A stretch of 64,000 bases of DNA from Microbacterium psychrotolerans. GTDB lineage: Bacteria; Actinomycetota; Actinomycetes; Actinomycetales; Microbacteriaceae. This document shows positions 55,611-63,092 of this stretch, one piece after another. How positions within the stretch are numbered: the stretch's first letter is position 1; each line of letters starts with the position of its first letter. The DNA lies in NCBI RefSeq assembly GCF_031085295.1, contig NZ_JAVFWO010000003.1:558001-622000 (forward strand), given 5' to 3'. A program made the position numbers and the translations under genes. The notes beneath the pieces are model-generated. The model worked only from the letters and a program-made list of their open reading frames with translations, ran no database searches and was not told the origin of the DNA.

Positions 55611-57763
55611 TCGAGCAGACAGGGACCATCGAGCAGCCGGGCGCCCTCGAGCCGTCCCGGACGGGCATCCTTCCCAGCTACCTCCGCGACGAGTGGTGGA
55701 CTCCGGACACCGGCGACGACGCCACCCCGGTGCTCGATGCATCGACGGGCGAGGTGGTCACCTATCTGAGCACGCAGGGCGTCGATCTCGCAGGCGCGAT
55801 CGCCCACGCCCGCACGGTGGGGCAGACGAGTCTCGGCGGACTGACGTTCCACCAGCGGGCGCTCCTGCTCAAGCAGTTCGGCCTCGCGCTGACCGCGCGC
55901 AAGGAGGAGCTCTACGAGCTGTCGAAGCGCGCCGGCGCCACGGTGCGCGACTCGCTCAACGACATCGACGGCGGCATCGGCGTGCTGTTCACGTATTCGT
56001 CGAAGGGGCGCCGCGAGCTGCCCAACGCGCAGGTGTACCTCGACGGCCCGGTCGAGTCGCTGTCGAAGGACGGCTCGTTCCTCGGCCGCCACGTCTACAC
56101 GCGGCTGCCCGGCGTCGCTGTGCAGATCAACGCCTTCAACTTCCCGATGTGGGGAGCGCTCGAGAAGTTCGCCCCGGCCTTCCTCGCCGGCGTGCCGACG
56201 ATCGTGAAGCCCGCGTCGCCGACCGCGTACGTCGCCGAGGCGTGGGTACGCATCCTCGTCGAGACGGGACTCCTCCCCGCCGGGTCGCTGCAGCTGGTGA
56301 GCGGTGCGGTGCCCGGCCTGTTCGAGCAGCTCGGGCTGGGCGACCTCGTCGGTTTCACGGGCAGCGCATCGACGGCTGAGCGGCTGCGTGCGCAGGCCGC
56401 GCCTGGCCTGCGGTTCACGAGCGAGACCGACTCGATCAACGCGTCCGTGCTCGGGCCCGACGCGGTGCCGGGCACGCCGGAGTTCGACGCGTACGTCAAG
56501 CAGCTCATGGTCGAGCTCACGACCAAGGCCGGCCAGAAGTGCACCGCGATCCGCCGGGCCATCGTCCCATCCGATGCGGTCGCCCCGCTCGTCGAGGCGC
56601 TGCGGCAGAAGATCGCCGAGCGCGTCGTCGTCGGCGATCCACACGCCGAGTCCGTCACGATGGGGCCGCTCGTCTCGCTCGCACAGCGCGACGAGGTGCT
56701 GCGCGCCGTCGGCGCGCTCGAGGCCGCCGGCGGGCGGATCGTGCTGGGAACGACGGACGCCCCCGACGTCACGCAGGCGGACGGCACCACGGGGCCCGCC
56801 GGCGAGGGCGCGTTCATCGGCCCGATCCTCGTCGGGTTCGACGGCGAAGCGGCCTCGCTGCCCGATGCCGTCCACGACGTCGAGGCGTTCGGCCCGGTGG
56901 CGAGCGTGCTCGCGTACCGGACGGTGGAGGAGGCCGCCGACCTCGTCGGCCGCGGCGGCGGATCGCTCGTGACGAGCGTCGCGACGTCTGACCCCGGCGT
57001 CGCCGCGACCCTCCTCGCGCGCACCGCCGCCTACAACGGGCGACTGCTGTTCCTCGACCGCGACGACGCCCGCACCTCGACCGGCCACGGCGCGCCGGTG
57101 CCGCACCTCGTCCACGGCGGACCGGGCCGCGCCGGTGGAGGGGAGGAGCTCGGTGGCATCCGTGCGGTGCTCCACCACATGCAGCGCACCGCGGTGCAGG
57201 GCTCGCCGGCGATGCTGACGGCACTGACCGGCGTCTGGCATCAGGGCGCGGCATCCCGCTCCGACCGCCACCCGTTCCGTAAGTCGCTCGCCGAGCTCGC
57301 GATCGGCGACCAGCTCGCGTCGCCGTCGCGTGCGGTCACCCTCGACGACATCGAGACGTTCGCGAACTTCACGGGCGACCGCTTCTACGCCCACATGGAC
57401 GAGGAGGCCGCCGCCGCGAACCCGTTCTTCCCTGGTCGCGTTGCACACGGCTACCTGCTGGTGTCGTGGGCGGCGGGGCTCTTCGTGGATCCGGATCCCG
57501 GTCCGGTGCTCGCGAACTACGGGCTCGAGAACCTGCGCTTCATGACGCCGGTGTCGCCCGACGACGAGATCCGCGTCGTGCTGACGGCGAAGCAGATCAC
57601 CCCGCGCGAGACCGACGACTACGGCGAGGTGCGGTGGGACGCCGTGATCCTCAACCAGCGCGATGAGATCGTCGCGACCTACGACGTGCTCACGCTGGTC
57701 GCCAAGACCACGGAGTCGGCCGCGGCGGCCGCAGGTCCGGTGTCGGCAGAGGCCGGCGCATGA
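55607..57763 (+). CDS. paaZ: Bifunctional oxepin-CoA hydrolase/semialdehyde dehydrogenase PaaZ
   Basis: A 718-residue fusion. Residues ~20-520 are an aldehyde dehydrogenase (INAFNFPMWGALEKFAPAFL; catalytic Cys in KAGQKCTAIRR). Residues ~555-700 are a MaoC-like hot-dog hydratase (ITLDDIETF-type DDIETFANFTGDRFYAHMD, FFPGRVAHGYLLVSWAAGLF). PaaZ opens the oxepin-CoA ring and oxidises the resulting aldehyde. Both catalytic halves look complete. ATGA overlaps join it to paaH and paaI. Confidence 0.95.
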   Translation: MIEQTGTIEQPGALEPSRTGILPSYLRDEWWTPDTGDDATPVLDASTGEVVTYLSTQGVDLAGAIAHARTVGQTSLGGLTFHQRALLLKQFGLALTARKEELYELSKRAGATVRDSLNDIDGGIGVLFTYSSKGRRELPNAQVYLDGPVESLSKDGSFLGRHVYTRLPGVAVQINAFNFPMWGALEKFAPAFLAGVPTIVKPASPTAYVAEAWVRILVETGLLPAGSLQLVSGAVPGLFEQLGLGDLVGFTGSASTAERLRAQAAPGLRFTSETDSINASVLGPDAVPGTPEFDAYVKQLMVELTTKAGQKCTAIRRAIVPSDAVAPLVEALRQKIAERVVVGDPHAESVTMGPLVSLAQRDEVLRAVGALEAAGGRIVLGTTDAPDVTQADGTTGPAGEGAFIGPILVGFDGEAASLPDAVHDVEAFGPVASVLAYRTVEEAADLVGRGGGSLVTSVATSDPGVAATLLARTAAYNGRLLFLDRDDARTSTGHGAPVPHLVHGGPGRAGGGEELGGIRAVLHHMQRTAVQGSPAMLTALTGVWHQGAASRSDRHPFRKSLAELAIGDQLASPSRAVTLDDIETFANFTGDRFYAHMDEEAAAANPFFPGRVAHGYLLVSWAAGLFVDPDPGPVLANYGLENLRFMTPVSPDDEIRVVLTAKQITPRETDDYGEVRWDAVILNQRDEIVATYDVLTLVAKTTESAAAAAGPVSAEAGA

Positions 57764-58215
57764 GCGACCCCGCCCACCATTTCGCCGGGCAGCGCCGCAT
57801 GCTGCGGCGCGACCGCGCGTCGGCGGCGCTGGGCATGATCGTCGAGCGTGACGAACCGGGCGAAGCCGTCGTGTCGATGCGCGTGCGCGACGACATGACG
57901 AACGGCTTCGCGATCACGCACGGCGGAATGGTGTTCGCGCTCGCCGACACGGCATTCGCGATGGCGTGCAACGCCGTCGCGCCGGGAGAAGGGGACACGG
58001 ATGCCGACATCACGGTGGCCGCCGGAGCCGACATCTCCTTCCTCAAGGCGACACGCGCCGGGCAGACGCTGACCGCCCATGCCCGCCGCCGCGCGCTCGC
58101 GGGGCGCAGCGGTCTGTACGACGTGACGGTGACCGACGAGACCGGTGACGTCGTCGCGGAATTCCGCGGGCGCTCCTTCACCACGCGCCGCGGCGGCGGC
58201 GACGCGGCCGGCTGA
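57760..58215 (+). CDS. paaI: Hydroxyphenylacetyl-CoA thioesterase PaaI
   Basis: A 151-residue hot-dog thioesterase with the PaaI hallmark MTNGFAITHGGMVFALADTAFAMACN (active-site HGG). It is thought to rescue CoA from dead-end hydroxylated phenylacetyl-CoA products. It overlaps paaZ by ATGA and ends the first paa operon, ~90 bp before the paaA operon. Confidence 0.93.
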   Translation: MSDPAHHFAGQRRMLRRDRASAALGMIVERDEPGEAVVSMRVRDDMTNGFAITHGGMVFALADTAFAMACNAVAPGEGDTDADITVAAGADISFLKATRAGQTLTAHARRRALAGRSGLYDVTVTDETGDVVAEFRGRSFTTRRGGGDAAG

Positions 58216-58241
58216 CGGTGGCCGCGGCATCCGTCGTGGTC

Positions 58242-58268
58242 TAGACTTACTGAACGAACGGTCTGTAA
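58242..58268 (+). promoter_or_regulatory. paaABCDE promoter with TetR/PaaR operator 2
   Basis: TAGACT (58242-58247) is a likely -10. The dyad TTACTGAACGAACGGTCTGT begins at 58247, within a 22-bp TTAC...GTAA frame (8 of 11 pairs). Its core TGAACGAACGGTCT matches operator 1 at 12 of 14 positions, which indicates one regulator for both paa operons. Confidence 0.65.
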
Positions 58269-58270
58269 TC

Positions 58271-58292
58271 CTTCGACAGGCTCAGGAACCGG
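58271..58292 (+). repeat. Dispersed short repeat, copy 2 (CTTCGACAGGCTCAG type)
   Basis: A 22-bp sequence in the paaA 5' UTR, identical at 21 of 22 positions to the copy at 60466-60487. It begins CTTCGACAGGCTCAGGAACC. Confidence 0.7.
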
Positions 58293-58305
58293 AACGGAGT
58301 CGACG

Positions 58306-59313
58306 ATGACGACCGATGTGCTGATCGACGAAGCCGCCGAACAGGCGGCGTTCGACGCGATCATCGAGGCCGATTCCCGCATCGAGCCGCGTGACTGGAT
58401 GCCGGAGGCCTACCGCAAGACGCTGATCCGGCAGATCTCGCAGCACGCGCACTCCGAGATCATCGGCATGCAGCCCGAGGGCAACTGGATCACCCGGGCG
58501 CCGAGCCTGAAGCGCAAGGCGATCCTGATGGCCAAGGTGCAGGACGAAGCCGGTCACGGGCTCTATCTGTACAGCGCCGCACAGACGCTCGGCATCACGC
58601 GCGACGAGATGACCGAGCAGCTCATCGCCGGCCGGGCGCGGTACTCGTCGATCTTCAACTACCCCACACCGACGTGGGCCGACATGGGAGCGATCGGCTG
58701 GCTCGTGGACGGCGCCGCGATCTGCAATCAGGTGCCGCTCTGTCGTGCCTCGTACGGTCCGTACGGGCGCGCGATGGTGCGCATCTGCAAGGAGGAGTCG
58801 TTCCACCAGCGGCAGGGATTCGAGATCCTGCTGACGCTCATGCAGGGCAGTCCCGCGCAGCAGCGCATGGCACAGGATGCCGTCGACCGCTGGTACTGGC
58901 CGAGTCTCATGATGTTCGGGCCCCCCGACGACGAATCGCCCAACTCGGCCCAGTCGATGGCCTGGAAGATCAAGCGCTTCTCGAACGACGACCTGCGCCA
59001 GCGGTTCATCGGGATGCTGGTGCCCCAGGCCGAGGTGCTGGGTGTGACGCTTCCCGACCCCGAGCTGCGCTGGGACGACGAGGCGCAGCGCTGGCACACG
59101 AGCGAGATCGACTGGACCGAGTTCCACGAGGTTCTCGCCGGCCGCGGTCCGATGAACGTCGAGCGCATCCGGCACCGCCGCACCGCGCACGAGGACGGCG
59201 CCTGGGTGCGCGAGGCGGCCGCGGAGTACGCCCGGAAGCAGGCGGGCATCCGGTCGCTGAGCGAGCACAGCGCCGACGCACATGCCGGCGCCGGGATGGA
59301 GGCCGCATCATGA
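58306..59313 (+). CDS. paaA: Phenylacetyl-CoA 1,2-epoxidase, catalytic subunit PaaA
   Basis: A 335-residue ferritin-like di-iron oxygenase. Metal-ligand regions are visible as [34 protein letters not shown] (E-x2-H) and [15 protein letters not shown] (E-x3-H). It epoxidises the ring of phenylacetyl-CoA together with PaaB, PaaC and the reductase PaaE. The ATG follows AACGGAG. The stop overlaps paaB by ATGA. A PaaR-type operator precedes it. Confidence 0.96.
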   Translation: MTTDVLIDEAAEQAAFDAIIEADSRIEPRDWMPEAYRKTLIRQISQHAHSEIIGMQPEGNWITRAPSLKRKAILMAKVQDEAGHGLYLYSAAQTLGITRDEMTEQLIAGRARYSSIFNYPTPTWADMGAIGWLVDGAAICNQVPLCRASYGPYGRAMVRICKEESFHQRQGFEILLTLMQGSPAQQRMAQDAVDRWYWPSLMMFGPPDDESPNSAQSMAWKIKRFSNDDLRQRFIGMLVPQAEVLGVTLPDPELRWDDEAQRWHTSEIDWTEFHEVLAGRGPMNVERIRHRRTAHEDGAWVREAAAEYARKQAGIRSLSEHSADAHAGAGMEAAS

Positions 59314-59615
59314 CGACCTCAGGCGCCTCGCCGCGCGAGACCTGGCCGCTGTGGGAGGTGTTCGTCCGCGCCGGACGCGGCCTCAGCCACGTGCACGCGG
59401 GCTCGCTGCATGCACCCGATGCCGACTTCGCCCTGCGCAACGCACGCGACGTCTACACCCGCCGGAGCGAGGGAACGTCGATCTGGGTCGTGCCGGCCGA
59501 TGCGATCACGACGAGCGACCCCGACTCCAAGGGTGCGTTCTTCGAGAGCCCCGCCGGCAAGAACTACCGACACGCCACGTACTACACGGCGTCGGAGGGG
59601 GTGCCGCACCTGTGA
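59310..59615 (+). CDS. paaB: Phenylacetyl-CoA epoxidase subunit PaaB
   Basis: A 101-residue structural subunit: [40 protein letters not shown] and a C-terminal [14 protein letters not shown]. It bridges PaaA-PaaC units in the epoxidase complex. ATGA overlap upstream and GTGA downstream. Confidence 0.95.
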   Translation: MTTSGASPRETWPLWEVFVRAGRGLSHVHAGSLHAPDADFALRNARDVYTRRSEGTSIWVVPADAITTSDPDSKGAFFESPAGKNYRHATYYTASEGVPHL

Positions 59616-60463
59616 CCACTCGACGATCTCACGGACCCGCAGCGGCGTCCGACCCCCACGGAGTGGTCACCGTCGAGCGCGTGGAGCTGTCGGCCGAACT
59701 CGCCGGCGGCGAGGGTCGCGCTGCGACAGCCGATGTCGCCGAATACGCGCTCTGGCTGGGCGACGACGCGCTGATCCTCTCGCAGCAGCTGGGCGCATGG
59801 ATCGCGCGGGCACCCGAACTCGAAGAGGACGTCGCACTCGCCAACATCGCGCTCGACCTGCTCGGACACGCGCGCTCGTTCCTGCGCTATGCGGGCACGT
59901 ACGACGACCGCACCGAAGACGACCTCGCCTACTGGCGCGAAGAGGCGGAGTTCCGCTGCGCCTGGCTGTTCCAGCAGCCCAACGGAGACTTCGCGCAGAC
60001 GATCGCGCGTCAGCTGGCGGCATCCGTCTACCTCTTCGAGCTCTACACTGCGCTGCAGGGATCGTCCGATGAGACGCTCGCCGCGATCGCGGCCAAGGCA
60101 GTCAAGGAAGTGGAGTACCACCGCGACCACGCCGTGCAGTGGACGCTGCGGCTCGCCCGCGGCACCGACGAGTCCCGCCGCCGCATGGTCCGCGCGGTGG
60201 GCGACGTCTGGCCGTACGTCGGCGAGCTGTTCCGCGACGAGCCGCTGATCGACCGGCTCGAGGACGCCGCGGTGCGGCCCTCGACCCTGCAGCCGCCGTT
60301 CGACGCCGTCATCGCAGCGGTGTTCGCGGAGGCGGAGCTCGAGGTCCCCTCCGGGCCGATGTCGTCGGCCGGCGGTCGCCACGGCTCGCACTTCCCGACT
60401 CTGGGGTACCTGCTCGCCGAGATGCAGGTGCTCGCGCGACAGCATCCGGGGGCGACGTGGTGA
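59612..60463 (+). CDS. paaC: Phenylacetyl-CoA epoxidase subunit PaaC
   Basis: A 283-residue ferritin-like subunit, structural partner of PaaA. ALWLGDDALILSQQLGAWIARAPELEEDVALANIALDLLGHAR and VKEVEYHRDHAVQWTLRL are the family helices. The N-terminal ~30 residues and Gly/Ser-containing C-terminus are less conserved. The GTG start overlaps the paaB stop. Confidence 0.95.
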   Translation: MTTRRSHGPAAASDPHGVVTVERVELSAELAGGEGRAATADVAEYALWLGDDALILSQQLGAWIARAPELEEDVALANIALDLLGHARSFLRYAGTYDDRTEDDLAYWREEAEFRCAWLFQQPNGDFAQTIARQLAASVYLFELYTALQGSSDETLAAIAAKAVKEVEYHRDHAVQWTLRLARGTDESRRRMVRAVGDVWPYVGELFRDEPLIDRLEDAAVRPSTLQPPFDAVIAAVFAEAELEVPSGPMSSAGGRHGSHFPTLGYLLAEMQVLARQHPGATW

Positions 60464-60999
60464 TGCTTCGACAGGCTCAGCAACCGGTGGGGGCAGCGCA
60501 GCCGCCTGTGGCGGCGGATGCGGCGACTCGGCGTGCGTGGCGGGCTGCGGCATCCGTTCCCGATCCCGAACTGCCGGTGCTCACCATCGAGGATCTCGGC
60601 GTGCTCCGCGACGTCGCGGTCGACGGCGCGCACGCCACCGTGACGATCACGCCGACGTACTCGGGATGCCCGGCGATGGACGCGATCCGCGACGACGTCG
60701 TGCTCGCCCTGACCGCGGCCGGATTCGACGACGTCGACGTGCGGCTCGTGCTCGCGCCCGCCTGGACGACGGACTGGATGACGGATGCCGGTAAGCGCAA
60801 GCTCGTCGACTACGGCATCGCGCCGCCGACCGGGCGCGCCGGGGTCACCGGCCCCATCCGCCTGGCGCTGTCGGTGCGGTGCCCGCGCTGCGGCTCGCTC
60901 GACACCCGCGAGCTCGCCCGCTTCGGCTCCACGTCCTGCAAGGCGCTGTACGAGTGCCGCGCCTGCCTCGAGCCCTTCGACCACTTCAAGGTGCATTGA
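60463..60999 (+). CDS. paaD: Phenylacetate degradation protein PaaD (iron-sulfur assembly type)
   Basis: 178 residues: a DUF59/MIP18-like domain (SVPDPELPVLTIEDLGVLRDV ... YSGCPAMDAI) and a C-terminal four-Cys zinc-ribbon (CPRCGSLDTRE ... CKALYECRACLEPF). It is thought to help mature the epoxidase system. The ATG (TGATG overlap with paaC) lies at the edge of a dispersed repeat, so the first ~8 residues (MLRQAQQP) are repeat-encoded and unlike other PaaD proteins. Confidence 0.93.
   Translation: MLRQAQQPVGAAQPPVAADAATRRAWRAAASVPDPELPVLTIEDLGVLRDVAVDGAHATVTITPTYSGCPAMDAIRDDVVLALTAAGFDDVDVRLVLAPAWTTDWMTDAGKRKLVDYGIAPPTGRAGVTGPIRLALSVRCPRCGSLDTRELARFGSTSCKALYECRACLEPFDHFKVH
60466..60487 (+). repeat. 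Dispersed short repeat, copy 3, forming the start of paaD
   Basis: A 22-bp sequence beginning CTTCGACAGGCTCAGCAACC, 21 of 22 identical to copy 2. It starts directly after the paaD ATG and encodes its N-terminal residues. Confidence 0.7.
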
Positions 61000-62216
61000 T
61001 GGAGCGCGACGGCGCACGCAAGCCGAACGCCGAGGTCGCGGCGGGGGAGAATCAGCGCATCGCCGAGACGCTGCTCACGACCGCCGTGGGAGGACCGCGT
61101 GGCAGCCGCCACCGCGCGCGGTTCCACACGCTGCGGGTGGCGGCGGTCCGGCCGCTCACCGACGCCTCGGTCGAGGTGACGTTCGCGATCCCTGAAGCGG
61201 TGCGCGGCGAGTTCGACTACCTGGCGGGCCAGCACGTGGCGCTGCGCACGATGCTCGACGGTCACGAGCTGCGCCGCTCGTACTCGCTGTGCCGAGCGGA
61301 GGATGCCGGGGGCGGGGGCGATGGCCCGCGCACGATCAGCGTCGCGATCAAGCGCGACCTCGGCGGACGCTTCTCGACGTGGGCGCAGACCGAGCTGCAC
61401 GCGGGAGACGAGATCGACGTGATGAGCCCGCAGGGCACGTTCACCTCGAAGCTCGCCGATCTCGACGGCGCGCACGTCGCGGGCATCGCGGCCGGGTCGG
61501 GCATCACGCCGTTGATGGCGCTGGCCGCCACGGTGCTCGCGCGGTCCGACACGTCGCGGTTCACCCTCGTCTACACGAACCGCTCGAGCCTCGACGTCAT
61601 GTTCCTCGACGAGCTCTCCGACCTGAAGGACCGCTACCCGACGCGGCTCGCCCTGCACCATGTGCTGTCGCGCGAGCAGCGCACGGCTCCGTTGCTGTCG
61701 GGCCGCATCGACGAACCGCGGCTGCGGCGCATCCTCGACGAGCTCGTGCTGCCCGACACCGTCGACGAGTGGTTCCTGTGCGGGCCGTTCGAGCTCGTCC
61801 AGCTCTGCCGCGACACGCTCGCCGACATCGGGGTGGACCACGCGCACGTGCGCTACGAGCTGTTCACGACCGGCGAGGGGGAGCGGGCCGAGCCTGCGGC
61901 GGGACGGCCGGTGGTCGTCGCCGAGGACGAGCCGGTGCGTCGCATCGAGTTCACACTCGACGGCCAGTCGCAGGCGGTCGACAGCCCCGTCGCGGCGCAC
62001 GAGTCCATCCTCAATGCGGCGCTGCGGGTGCGTCCGGACGTGCCGTTCGCCTGCGCGGGCGGCGTCTGCGGCACGTGCCGCGCCCGGCTTCTGCAGGGCT
62101 CGGTGACGATGACCGAGAACTACGCGCTGGAGCCCGACGAGCTCGAGCGCGGGTATGTGCTCACCTGTCAGTCACACCCGACCACCGATACCGTCGTGGT
62201 CGACTACGACGTCTAG
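60999..62216 (+). CDS. paaE: Phenylacetyl-CoA epoxidase reductase PaaE
   Basis: 405 residues: FAD domain (RRSYSLCRA), NAD(P) domain (GIAAGSGITPLMALAATVL, FLCGPFELVQ) and a C-terminal plant-type 2Fe-2S ferredoxin (FACAGGVCGTCRARLLQG ... YVLTCQSHP; four Cys). It passes electrons from NADPH to the PaaA di-iron centre. The ~45-residue N-terminal extension is a little longer than usual. The start shares a base with the paaD stop (TGATG). Confidence 0.95.
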   Translation: MERDGARKPNAEVAAGENQRIAETLLTTAVGGPRGSRHRARFHTLRVAAVRPLTDASVEVTFAIPEAVRGEFDYLAGQHVALRTMLDGHELRRSYSLCRAEDAGGGGDGPRTISVAIKRDLGGRFSTWAQTELHAGDEIDVMSPQGTFTSKLADLDGAHVAGIAAGSGITPLMALAATVLARSDTSRFTLVYTNRSSLDVMFLDELSDLKDRYPTRLALHHVLSREQRTAPLLSGRIDEPRLRRILDELVLPDTVDEWFLCGPFELVQLCRDTLADIGVDHAHVRYELFTTGEGERAEPAAGRPVVVAEDEPVRRIEFTLDGQSQAVDSPVAAHESILNAALRVRPDVPFACAGGVCGTCRARLLQGSVTMTENYALEPDELERGYVLTCQSHPTTDTVVVDYDV

Positions 62217-62225
62217 GAGGACGAG

Positions 62226-62987
62226 TTGATCGAGCTGTCCATCGCCGCAGATGTTGCCGAGGTCGTGCTCAATTCTCCCGAGAAGCTCAACGCCTTGTCG
62301 CTGCGCGAGCTGGGAGAGATGGATGCCGCGTACCGCACGGCCGAGGAAGCCGGCGTGCGGGCGCTGGTGCTGCGCGGCGAGGGGCGTGCGTTCTGCGCGG
62401 GTCGCGACATCGCGGGCGTCGATCCGCTGACCGACGATGTGCCCGAGTACCTCACGGGCGTCGAGACGCTGATGCGGCGCATCGCCGGATTCCCCGCCCC
62501 CACGTTCGCGGCGGTCCACGGCGCGTGCCTCGGCGTCGGGCTCGGGCTCGCGATCGCGACCGATGTCGTCTACGTCGCCGACGACGCCAAGATCGGCTCG
62601 CCGTTCGCGAGCCTCGGCGCGATGCTCGACTCGGGCGGTCACGCTCTCCTCTACGAGCGGCTCGGTGCGCACCGCGCGCTCGACCTGATCTACACCGGCG
62701 AGCTCCTGACCGGCGCCGAGGCCGTCGCGGCCGGGCTCTTCAGCCGGGCCATGCCCGTCGAGGAGGTGTTCGACTTCACGGAGCAGCGGGCGGCGGTCGC
62801 GGCATCCGGCCCCACCGCCGCCTTCGTCGCGTCGAAGCGCCTCATCGCGCGTCTTCGCGGGGAACGCCTGTGGGATGCCGTCGCCGAGGAAGCGCGCGGA
62901 CAAGAGGCGCTGCGCACCACTGCGGACTACCGCGAGGGGTTCCAGGCCTTCCAGCAGAAGCGCCGCCCCGACTTCAAAGGCGAGTGA
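62226..62987 (+). CDS. paaG: 1,2-epoxyphenylacetyl-CoA isomerase PaaG
   Basis: A 253-residue crotonase-fold protein. FCAGRDIAGVDPL and GACLGVGLGLAIATDVVYVADDAKIGSPFASLGAMLDSGG, with an Asp at the position used by PaaG isomerases, favour PaaG over a hydratase. It turns the epoxide into oxepin-CoA. The start is TTG, chosen because AGGAGG lies 6 bases upstream and no ATG or GTG fits. It follows paaE by 9 bp. Confidence 0.9.
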   Translation: MIELSIAADVAEVVLNSPEKLNALSLRELGEMDAAYRTAEEAGVRALVLRGEGRAFCAGRDIAGVDPLTDDVPEYLTGVETLMRRIAGFPAPTFAAVHGACLGVGLGLAIATDVVYVADDAKIGSPFASLGAMLDSGGHALLYERLGAHRALDLIYTGELLTGAEAVAAGLFSRAMPVEEVFDFTEQRAAVAASGPTAAFVASKRLIARLRGERLWDAVAEEARGQEALRTTADYREGFQAFQQKRRPDFKGE

Positions 62988-62989
62988 TC

Positions 62990-63046
62990 CGCGGCATCGC
63001 GCGTTCGGTGGTCGCGTTGCGTGGGTTCGCGGGGCGCGATGCCGCG
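62990..63046. terminator. Long-loop bidirectional terminator after paaG
   Basis: CGCGGCATCGCGC (62990-63002) pairs perfectly over 13 bp with GCGCGATGCCGCG (63034-63046); loop of 31 bases. It lies 2 bp after the paaG stop and 46 bp from the end of the convergent gene. Confidence 0.6.
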
Positions 63047-63092
63047 TGTCGTGACACCTGGGCCGGGGGCGTGCCGCCCGCAGCAGCAGCGC

